DNA of 64,000 bases, from assembly GCF_015244565.1 (NCBI RefSeq), contig NZ_JABCQG010000013.1:1-64000 (forward strand), in the 5' to 3' direction. Origin of the DNA: Gluconobacter vitians (GTDB lineage: Bacteria > Pseudomonadota > Alphaproteobacteria > Acetobacterales > Acetobacteraceae). How positions within the stretch are numbered: position 1 is the first letter of the stretch; every line of letters starts with the position of its first letter. A program made the translations under genes and the position numbers. Below are positions 21,645 through 29,700 of the stretch, in pieces. A model generated the notes under the pieces. That model saw only the letters and a program-made list of their open reading frames with translations, did no database searches and was not told where the DNA came from.

Positions 21645-23084
21645 ATGCTCAGCCATCTTCACATCGCAGGCTCGGCAAAGGCTGCCCGTGAGGCCGTCCT
21701 GGACCGGCTGGACCAGAAGACCCGGCAGCAGCTTCCTGCCGGCGATCTGACAGAAGCGGTGGCCCTTCTCTCGACCGGTCGCTTCTCCCCTCATCTCTCT
21801 CTGGTCATTCGCGGCATCGAATACCGCGACAACGAATTTGCCGAAGACACGGTCCTGTCCACCGATGTTGAGACGGCAGAGGAGGCACTGGCCATCGCCA
21901 GTGCCCATCTGACCGCCCTGCCCTCCGGGCACGAACTGGCGATTGCTCTGGATCTCGAACCCGAACCGGTGTTCGTCGCCTGGCTCAGGCCGAAGGCCGC
22001 CAGGCGGCGCAAAGCGGGATCGCAGACAGCCACGCTGGCCTCTCCTCTGGGTCAGCAGTCTGGCGCGGTCCTGCAGTGGTTCGATGCCCTGACTGACGAG
22101 GCCCTGCCCGACTATGACGGGACGCTGGTGACGGCGGAGCGCGCCTCAAAGACCTATTCCCGCGCCGCGAAGGCACTGAACACACGTCGCACCTATCGAT
22201 CGGCCGTGCGCTCCTGGTGCGCATGGGCGGCAGGACATGGGCTCCCTGCCCTGCCCGCCCGCAGCGAGGATGTCGCCGCCTATCTGGCTGATCTTGCGCT
22301 GCAGAAGAAGCGACCCGCGACGGTGGATCTGCACCGTGCCGCACTGCGCTATCTGCACCATGTTGCCCACGTTCCCGTCCCGACCTCCCATGCCCTTGTG
22401 TCTGAAACGGTTGCAGGCATTCGCAGGACGTCAACGGAAAGCGCGTCCCGTCAGGTCAAGGGGCTGACCTGGGATCTGCTGAGCGAGGTCATCGAGCAGA
22501 TCGATACGGATGATCTGGTGGGCGTTCGGGACAAGGCCATTCTTCTGCTCGGCTTTGCTGGCGCCCTCCGACGGTCCGAAGTGGCGGCGCTGTGCCTGGA
22601 GAATGTGGCGCTCGATGATGACGGGATGCGGATCCGGCTGGACCGCTCAAAGGGCGATCGCACCAGTCAGGGTGTCGAGGTGGCGATCCCGAGGGGGATT
22701 ACCGGTCTCTGCCCGGTTCGGGCGTATGAGGCGTGGCTACGCGCGGCCAGACTGAAAGAAGCCAAGGGACCGGTTTTCCGGCGCGTGTGGCTTCCGCCAG
22801 CCGCCGAGGCCGGTCAGCCCCCTGCCCTGCCCGCCATGGGTTCAGAGGCGCTGTCTGACAGGTCTGTGGCCCGCATCATTCAGAAGCGCTGCCTCGATGC
22901 GGGACTGACAGGCGATTTCAGCGGGCACAGCCTGCGACGCGGCGCGATCACCACAGGAGCTCGTGACGGCACGGATCTGGTCTCGCTCAAGCGTTTCTCC
23001 CGCCACCAGACCTTCGGCGTGGTGGAGAAATATATCGAGGTCGAGGACGCCATGACCAAGCATCCAGGGCGCAGCCGGTTTTGA
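21645..23084 (+). CDS. Tyrosine recombinase / phage-type integrase
   Basis: 479 residues from the ATG after GGAGGCGTTC. The N-terminal third is extra. A SAM-like core-binding domain follows (residues near 180-260, TRRTYRSAVRSWCAW). The catalytic domain has Arg in GALRRSEVAAL, HSLR, RHQTF and the nucleophile Tyr in VVEKYIEVED. It catalyses site-specific recombination, probably integration or multimer resolution. The location beside a partition locus suggests resolution of plasmid dimers or a former integrated element. Confidence 0.9.
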   Translation: MLSHLHIAGSAKAAREAVLDRLDQKTRQQLPAGDLTEAVALLSTGRFSPHLSLVIRGIEYRDNEFAEDTVLSTDVETAEEALAIASAHLTALPSGHELAIALDLEPEPVFVAWLRPKAARRRKAGSQTATLASPLGQQSGAVLQWFDALTDEALPDYDGTLVTAERASKTYSRAAKALNTRRTYRSAVRSWCAWAAGHGLPALPARSEDVAAYLADLALQKKRPATVDLHRAALRYLHHVAHVPVPTSHALVSETVAGIRRTSTESASRQVKGLTWDLLSEVIEQIDTDDLVGVRDKAILLLGFAGALRRSEVAALCLENVALDDDGMRIRLDRSKGDRTSQGVEVAIPRGITGLCPVRAYEAWLRAARLKEAKGPVFRRVWLPPAAEAGQPPALPAMGSEALSDRSVARIIQKRCLDAGLTGDFSGHSLRRGAITTGARDGTDLVSLKRFSRHQTFGVVEKYIEVEDAMTKHPGRSRF

Positions 23085-23151
23085 AAGAGTCGCCCACATG
23101 GGCCTGTGCACTTTTGAAGCCCCGCTTATCTAGCTCCCTCTCCTCTTCGGC

Positions 23152-23463
23152 TTATTCTGCTCCGTTGAGTAGGCCTAGTAGATGACGGACAAAGTCTTCA
23201 GTGTTTGGGAATGCCTGAGCTTGCTCTAAAAATTGAGCCTTAGTTTCGGGACGAAGCTTGATGTTTAGTTGTGCTGTCCGCCCGCTTTTTCTCAGGGAAC
23301 GGCCGTCAATGTGTATCTTATCTGACCTGCCTGTGAAGCCCGCCTGTGCAGCGTCCGCAATCGCGGCCGAGGTTGTACTCTTATCGATTTTCGGGCGGCG
23401 TGGCGTAATTGAGTCAACAGCTGCACCGAAATCGATTCTAGCCGCCTTCCGTGGTTCATCCAT
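23152..23463 (-). CDS. Small ribbon-helix-helix partition partner (ParB-like)
   Basis: 103 residues. The N-terminal half is basic and flexible (KAARIDFGAAV...). The C-terminal half, TAQLNIKLRPETKAQFLEQA, then EDFVRHLLGLL, has the strand-helix-helix pattern of RHH proteins such as ParG and omega. The ATG at 23461-23463 has GGAG nine bases upstream; an upstream GTG at 23469 is less well spaced. Lying directly after parA and near a repeat array, it is the likely centromere-binding protein. Confidence 0.65.
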   Translation of the reverse strand: MDEPRKAARIDFGAAVDSITPRRPKIDKSTTSAAIADAAQAGFTGRSDKIHIDGRSLRKSGRTAQLNIKLRPETKAQFLEQAQAFPNTEDFVRHLLGLLNGAE

Positions 23464-23479
23464 CGTCACTTACTCCGTC

Positions 23480-24157
23480 TCAAGCGTGCTGTTTGGCAGT
23501 TTGTACGAGCACGTCCCGAACCTCTGTTGCGAATGCTTCAGCGTTCTCAATAGCTACAGCCGGGTTGCGCACTTCCTTAGGTGACAGATCGTAAATTGTG
23601 CCACCCAGGCGAAATGGTGCTTTAAATGCAGACCTCTCGACCAAGGAAGTACCCATCATGGGAATACCGTTTTCATCGAGCTGCTGTTTGATTTCGCGCA
23701 TGCCCTTGTCAGTAATAATCGGAGATGTTTGTGCGAAGAATACTCGAAACGGTATAGTTCGTTTGAATACGGTTTCTTGCCTCTTGATGAGCTTGATGAT
23801 GCTGGCAGCCTCGTCCGCATCTAATTGACTTCCCTTCATAGGGATTAGCGCAAGATCGGCCCGCCCTAAGCCAACACTGACCTCGACGTTCTTGCTTCCT
23901 TCGAGATCGACAATCACGAAAGGATCAGACGCGTTGTCGACGACCTCCGCAACGTCACTTCCCAAAGCAGATACCACCGTTAGGGCGGCAGGCACCGCAT
24001 CTGGAAACCTTTCTGCCCATCGGCAGAGAGGAGCATTGGGATCAGCGTCGACCACTGTTGTTTTCACTTCATTAGCGGCAAGCACGGAGGCCAGTGTCAA
24101 TGCAGAAGTCGTTTTACCCACGCCACCTTTGCTGCTCGCAAACACAATGATCGGCAT
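23480..24157 (-). CDS. parA: ParA-family partition ATPase (type Ib-like)
   Basis: 225 residues beginning MPIIVFASSKGGVGKTTSAL, the deviant Walker A of ParA/MinD proteins. VDADPNAPLCRW and VIVDLEGS are the A' and Walker B motifs. It is short, without an N-terminal HTH, like the ParA/ParF and VirC1 group that works with small RHH partners and repeats upstream of the operon. It moves plasmid copies apart over the nucleoid. AAGGAAACAAAA precedes the ATG. Confidence 0.92.
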   Translation of the reverse strand: MPIIVFASSKGGVGKTTSALTLASVLAANEVKTTVVDADPNAPLCRWAERFPDAVPAALTVVSALGSDVAEVVDNASDPFVIVDLEGSKNVEVSVGLGRADLALIPMKGSQLDADEAASIIKLIKRQETVFKRTIPFRVFFAQTSPIITDKGMREIKQQLDENGIPMMGTSLVERSAFKAPFRLGGTIYDLSPKEVRNPAVAIENAEAFATEVRDVLVQTAKQHA

Positions 24158-24209
24158 TTTTGTTTCCTTCCAGAGATCGTGCCTTAGCCGGAACTAAGCC
24201 TGTGAACCA

Positions 24210-24860
24210 ATCTAGATAGATACGCTACCCGCTACCGTCAAGATACCTGCTATCCAATAAGTAGCGAATATCCAAAAGATAGCAGATATCTCAATGGTAG
24301 CGGGTAGCGATGTGGAGGGCATGAAAGCCGGAAGACTTTCCCGTTCCTGCAGCAATCTGCTGGTAGTGGCTACCCAATGTAGCCGGGTAGCGGGTAGCGA
24401 CGTGGAACGGCATGGAAGCCGGAAGACCCTCCCGTTCCTGCAGCAATCTGCTGGTAGCGGCTACCCAATGTAGCCGGGTAGCGGGTAGCGACGTGGAACG
24501 GCATGGAAGCCGGAAGACCCTCCCGTTCCTGCAGCAATCTGCTGGTAGCGGCTACCCAATGTAGTCGGGTAGCGGGTAGCGACGTGGAGCGGCATGGAAG
24601 CCGGAAGACCCTCCCGTTCCTGCAGCAATCTGCGGGTAGCGGCTACCCATTATAGCCGGGTAGCGGGTAGCGACGTGGAACGGCATGGAAGCCGGAAGAC
24701 CCTCCCGTTCCTGCAGCAATCTGCGGGTAGCGGCTACCCAATGTAGTCGGGTGGTGGGTAGCGACGTGGAGCGGCATGGAAGCCAGAAGACCCTCCCGTC
24801 CCTGCACCAATCTGCGGGTAGCGGCTATCCATTATAATCGAGTAGCGGCTACCCAAGCCT
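24210..24860. repeat. Centromere-like array: six 91-bp tandem repeats built from GGGTAGC heptads
   Basis: Units recur with CGTGG (TGTGG in the first) at 24311, 24401, 24492, 24583, 24674 and 24765, a period of 90-91 bases. Each carries paired GGGTAGC heptads (GGGTAGCGGGTAGCG) and an inverted pair, GGTAGCGGCTACC, separated by a conserved GC-rich spacer with CCTGCAGCAATCTGC. The stretch 24210-24310 nearest parA has more dispersed GATAGC/GCTACC variants and probably contains the parA promoter. The position immediately upstream of a ParA/RHH operon matches the centromeres of such loci. Confidence 0.85.
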
Positions 24861-25133
24861 CTTGGCTACTGCCCAACGTCGCGGGCTCTTTCCCTATGTG
24901 GGCGGCGAGAAGGAAAGAAGAACTGTAGAAGGGAAGGCAAAATAAGGCACTGCCTATCAATCGCCCTCGATGCAACAGGTGGGTCAGCGTCCGTCCTCCC
25001 CATGCTCGCCAGCTGCGCCGGCTGTGCGTGAGTGCGGATGACTCAGATCCTGCCGCTGCGCGGCACTGTTGCACCGCGGGCGATCGATAGGCCGTCGCAA
25101 GGATGTTCAAAAACCAGAAATGGATCGAGCATC
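24861..25133. other. Intergenic region, about 270 bp, no convincing gene
   Basis: A minus-strand frame of 92 residues (24832-25110) overlaps the repeat array and has unnatural composition. The region must contain the promoter of the 25134 operon. CGATCGATAGG near 25080 and GGCACTGTTGCACCGCGG are seen but no clear -35/-10 pair. Confidence 0.4.
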
Positions 25134-25511
25134 ATGCGCCGCTACCAGTTCCCCTATGTTCCAGCGCCTCGCGGTCGGCCGCCTTTGCGGTGGACTGATA
25201 CCCAGGAGCCCATGTCCTGCCGTCGGTGCAACGCGCACTGGGAAGAGGGCGACCCGGCCCTGACCATCGCCTGCACGGGCTGTCACGCGCCTGCACATGA
25301 GCCGTGCCGCCGTGGATCGGGTGGCAACGAGCAGGTCTGTGCCTGCCGGGACGAGGCGGCCGTGCAGCTTGGACTTCTCTCACGCTGTGAAGGCCTGAGC
25401 TGGGATAACCGGCATGTAAAGCCACTCATGCTCCGGGCCGCTCCTGTCCCCACCGCCCTGATGTGTCGCTCTGTCCGGACAGGTGCTCCTGTCAGCAGGT
25501 TTGTGCCATGA
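25134..25511 (+). CDS. Zinc-site protein (RING/PHD-like cysteines), unknown
   Basis: 125 residues from MRRYQFPYVPAPRGRPPLRW. Cysteines and histidines follow the order CRRC, CTGCHAPAHEPC, CACR, a cross-brace-like zinc pattern unusual in bacteria. The stop overlaps the start of the PP-loop gene as ATGA, so the two are translationally coupled. No specific family recognised. The ribosome-binding site is weak (GATCGAG). Confidence 0.6.
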   Translation: MRRYQFPYVPAPRGRPPLRWTDTQEPMSCRRCNAHWEEGDPALTIACTGCHAPAHEPCRRGSGGNEQVCACRDEAAVQLGLLSRCEGLSWDNRHVKPLMLRAAPVPTALMCRSVRTGAPVSRFVP

Positions 25512-26227
25512 CGCCGGATCTGACCTCCTATGACAGCATCATCGTGGCCGTCTCGGGCGGGAAAGACGGCACCGCCTGCCTCCTTGCCCTCCTTGAAGCC
25601 GGTGCTCCGAAGGACCGCCTGGAACTGTGGCACCACGAGGTGGACGGGCAGGGGCCATCCTTCATGGACTGGCCCTCCACCTCGCCCTATGTGAGCGCGT
25701 TGGCGCAGGATTTCGGGCTGCCGCTCTATCGCTCCTGGCGAGAGGGCGGCTTCGAGCGGGAGATGCTCCGCAACGCTGCCCCGACGGCGCCTGTCCTTTT
25801 CGAAAGCCCTGACGGGCTGATCCGTACAGGAGGGCAGGGGCCAAACGGCACACGTCTGCGGTTTCCTCAGGTCTGGGACAGTCTGAAGCGCTGGAACGTG
25901 ATGCCGGCGCTGCCATACCGCATCGGCTTTTCCAGGCTGTCCTGTGCCACCTGTATTTTTGGCGATGCGCGGCAGTTTGCAACGATCCGCTGGCTCGATC
26001 CTGCCCGCTTTGAGCGCCTCGTACAGTACGAGCAGCAGTTCGGCTGCACCATCAAGCGGACCGTCTCCCTGGAGCAGTTCGCGGAGCAGGACAGGCCGTA
26101 TGACGCTGCCCTGTCAGCGCCCGATCTGGCCCGCGCGTGCCTGTCGTCGCGGCCGATCCCGACCGTCCTCACACCAGCCTGGGAGCTACCGGCCGGAGCG
26201 TTCGGGCAGGGGGCAGGGCCGACTTAG
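25508..26227 (+). CDS. PP-loop ATPase of the PAPS-reductase/phage type
   Basis: 239 residues with the PP-loop SGGKDGTACLLALL at residues 15-28 (Gly in place of the usual Ser of SGGKDS) and a second conserved region RLSCATCIFGDARQF with a CxxC pair. This layout matches PAPS-reductase-family proteins common in phages and plasmids and distantly DndC, not sulfate-assimilation CysH. These enzymes adenylate a substrate; the CxxC may hold Fe-S or zinc. Coupled to the zinc-site gene upstream and followed by a DNA methylase-helicase, a DNA or RNA modification role is possible but unproven. Confidence 0.75.
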   Translation: MTPDLTSYDSIIVAVSGGKDGTACLLALLEAGAPKDRLELWHHEVDGQGPSFMDWPSTSPYVSALAQDFGLPLYRSWREGGFEREMLRNAAPTAPVLFESPDGLIRTGGQGPNGTRLRFPQVWDSLKRWNVMPALPYRIGFSRLSCATCIFGDARQFATIRWLDPARFERLVQYEQQFGCTIKRTVSLEQFAEQDRPYDAALSAPDLARACLSSRPIPTVLTPAWELPAGAFGQGAGPT

Positions 26228-26424
26228 AAAAAAGTAGAAAAAACAGACGGTTGAAAAAGGAAAAGGAGGGGAGGGGGCAGCACAGGCCAGCCCGCCCCGC
26301 AAGAGGTGGGTCCGGCCGTGTCCTCGCTACGCTGCGGGCCGGGCGGTCCCGACGCTGCGCGTCGCTCTGGCAGGTCGCGCTGTCCTGCGCTCGCCGGAGA
26401 GGGTCAGGAAAGGAAATAAAGACG
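26228..26424. other. Structured intergenic cassette A (G/A-rich tract plus GC-rich hairpins)
   Basis: A purine run (GAAAAAGGAAAAGGAGGGGAG) at 26252-26275 is followed by GC-rich self-complementary sequence, including GACGC-TGC-GCGTC near 26360, then a ribosome-binding site. It shares GGCCGTGTCCTCGCT (26314-26328) with cassette D at 40764. The same layout is found before 37471, 39522, 40879 and 51247. Confidence 0.6.
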
Positions 26425-26685
26425 ATGTCAGAGACCCTCGAACGCCCCGCACAGGCCACGGCCTTTGAACCCAGACAGGCTCACAAGGAAGGCTGGACGC
26501 TCCTCGAAGGATGCGGACCCGAGAACGACGAGACGCATCTGGTGGGTCTGCATTGCAGCGATCCGCAAGCCTGGTGGCGCGTGGCGACGAAGGCACGGGA
26601 AGGGTCGGCCTACCACTGTGACGCGCTGGCCCGCCTGTCCGAGGGCGAGTGTGAGCAGATCCGCCTGCGCTTTGGTCCCCTCTGA
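26425..26685 (+). CDS. Small unknown protein
   Basis: 86 residues from MSETLERPAQATAFEPRQAH, ending EGECEQIRLRFGPL. Contains HLVGLHCSDPQAWWRVATKA; no family recognised. AGGAAAGGAAAT precedes the ATG. It sits between the PP-loop gene and the giant methylase-helicase, all in one direction. Confidence 0.6.
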   Translation: MSETLERPAQATAFEPRQAHKEGWTLLEGCGPENDETHLVGLHCSDPQAWWRVATKAREGSAYHCDALARLSEGECEQIRLRFGPL

Positions 26686-26799
26686 CCCCGAACTGATCCG
26701 GGAGGCCTGACGCCTCTCTCCCCGCACTGATCCTGTTTTCCGGCCCCCCGGTCTGCCTCCGTGCAGCACCGGGCGCTGCCGCTTGTCCGGAGTTTTTCC

Positions 26800-29700
26800 A
26801 TGTCCACGTCCCAACTGAGCTTTTTCGATACCTCAGCACTCGGCGGCAGCCAGTCCAATCTGTACTGGGGCGAGCTTCCGGGAGACCGCGCCCTTGAGGA
26901 AGCCGCCGCTGCGGCCCAACAGGGGGCAAAAGCCCCGGCCCCGATCCCCGCTGTCCTGCCGAAGGTGGACTTTGCCCTGGCCGGAACGCGTGGTCTCGCC
27001 CAGGGCTGGAAAGAGCGTGCGCGAGACAATCTTGCGGCGATCCGCCTTCTGGCCACGCTTGAAGCCGAAGACCGCAACGCCAGCCCCGACGAGCAGGCCG
27101 TCCTTGCCCGTTTCACAGGGTTCGGGGCCGGAGAGCTGGCCAACAGCCTGTTCCCGCGTGCGGGAGAGACCTTCCGGGCAGGGTGGGAAGAGATCGGCAG
27201 CCAGCTTGAGGAACTGACCAGCCAGCAGGAGCGGGCGGGTCTGGCACGGGCGACACAGTACGCCCATTACACGCCCGAGCTGATCGTCCATGCGATGTGG
27301 GATCTGGCGGCGCAGATGGGCTTCCGGGGTGGACGCGCTCTGGAGCCGGGCTGTGGCACAGGGCTTTTCATGGCGAGCGTGCCCCCGAAGCTGGCCCCGA
27401 AAACCGCGTGGACCGCAATCGAGAACGATCCGCTGACGGCCCGGATCACGCGCAAGCTGTTTCCGAACCAGTGGGTCCGGTCCGAGGATTTCACGACGGC
27501 CAAGCTGGCGGAACGCTACGATCTGGTCATCGGCAACCCGCCCTTCAGCAACCGCACGGTTCGAGGCACGGACGAGCTGGGCCGCCTTGGCCTGTCCCTG
27601 CATGACTACTTCATCGCCCGGTCCATCTCCCGTCTGCGTCCCGGAGCGCTGGCGATGTTCGTCACGTCGCGGTGGACGATGGACAAGTCCGATGCTGGCG
27701 CACGGCGCACAATATTCGAGACAGCCGATTTCGTGGGCGGCGCACGCCTGCCAGCGGGTGCCATGCGCGACGATGCCGGAACCGATGTCGTGGTGGACGT
27801 GCTCGTATTCCGCCGCCGCGCACCGGGCGAGGATGCAGGCGATGCCACCTGGCTGGACGTGGCTGCGCTGGAGGACACCGATCAGGGCGAAGGCCCGCTG
27901 CGGATCAACCGCTACTTCGCGGAAAACGGCCAGCAGGTTCTCGGCCGGCACGACTGGACGAGCGGTCAGTTCGGACCCGAATACACCTGCAAGGCCAATC
28001 CGCTCCAGATGCTGGACGAGGCCCTGCCACTGGCCCTTGGCCGTCTCTCTTCGCTAGCCCGCTTCCCCGTCCCGCAGACACTCGATGTCGCGGCGGTGCA
28101 GGATAACCACGCCGCCGAGATCGGAACGGCCGCAGACGGTGCCCTGCTGAAAGAGGGGAGCTACCTGCTGCACAAGGGCGCGCTGCACCAGATCATTGAC
28201 GGCGAAACCGTGCTGGTGAAGGTGAAGAAAGGCGAGCAGAAGGAAGGGATCTTCCAGAAGCACGCCGCGATCATCAAGGGCCTGATTCCTGTCAGGGATG
28301 CGGCCCGGCTCGTGCTTCGGGCACAGGTGGAAAACCTGCCCTACAGCGCCCATCAGGCCGATCTCAAACGCGCGTATCAGGCCTTCGCCCGTCAGTTCGG
28401 AGCGATCAACCTCACCAACACCACAACGCGGGTGGATGAAGAGACGGGTGAGGAGAAGTCCACACAGCGGCGTCCGAACCTTCAGCCCTTCTACGATGAC
28501 CCGGATGTGTGGCTGGTCAGCTCGATCGAAGAGTATGACGAGAAGGCCCAGACCGGCCGTCCGGGTCCGATCTTCAGCGAGCGCGTGATCCAGGCGCCGT
28601 CCGAGCCCGAGGTTCACGGCGCTCATGATGCGCTGGCGGTCTCCCTGCACGAGACAGGCGGCGTGGACGTCGAGCGCATGGCGGAGCTTCTGGGCCGCCC
28701 AGGTGAGGAGGTGCTCGCCGAACTCGGATCCTCGGTCTATCTCGACCCGATCCGCAGCACAGGTGGCCGTGAGGTCTGGGTGACGGCAGACGAAGCCCTG
28801 TCAGGCGCGGTTCGCACCAAGCTGGCGCAGGCCCGGGAGGCGGCCGAGCGCGACCGACGCTATCAGCGCAATGTCGCCGCCCTTGAAGAGGTCCAGCCCG
28901 AAGACCTGCGCCCGTCCGACATCACCGCCCGTCTGGGAGCCCCGTGGATCCCTGTGCCGGATGTCGAGGCTTTCGTCGCAGAGGTCATGGGGGTCCGCAC
29001 GACCATTCACCACACGCTGGAGGTGGCGACCTGGAGCGTGGACAAGAGCGGGTTTTCCGGCAAGGCGGAGGCCACCTCGGTCTGGGGGACGCAGCGCCGT
29101 CATGCCGGGGATCTGCTGGACGATGCGCTTAATCAGGCCAGCCCGAAAATCTGGGACACCTGGCGCGATGTGAATGGCGAACACCGTGAACTGAATACGA
29201 AGGAGACCGAGGCCGCCAAGGAAAAGCTGGCCGCGATCAAGACCGCGTTTGAGACGTGGGTGTGGCAGGACACTGACCGCGCCGAGCGTCTGGTGCGGCT
29301 GTATAACGATGCGTTCAACAACCTTGTCCCGCGCACGTTCGACGGCTCCCACCTGAAACTGCCCGGAGCGAGCACAGCAATCAGCCTGCGCGACCATCAG
29401 AAGCGGGTGATCTGGCGGATCATCGCCAAGGGCAGCACCTACATGGCCCATGCGGTGGGGTCCGGGAAGACGTTCTCGATGTGCGCGGCCGTGATGGAGC
29501 AAAAGCGCCTCGGCCTGATTTCCAAGGGCATGATCGTGGTGCCCGGGCACTGCCTTGCGCAGATGGCGCGTGAGTTCATGATGCTCTACCCGAACGCCCA
29601 GATCCTCGTGGCGGACGAGACCAACTTCGTGAAGGACAAGCGCCAGCGGTTCCTGGCCCGGGCGGCTACGGGGAACTGGGACGCCATTGTCATCACGCAT

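Noticed and set aside
24300-24850. CRISPR array
   Set aside because: The repeats are 91 bp long and run head to tail with no unique spacers; no cas genes.
24832-25110. 92-residue minus-strand frame
   Set aside because: Crosses the repeat array edge; no ribosome-binding site.
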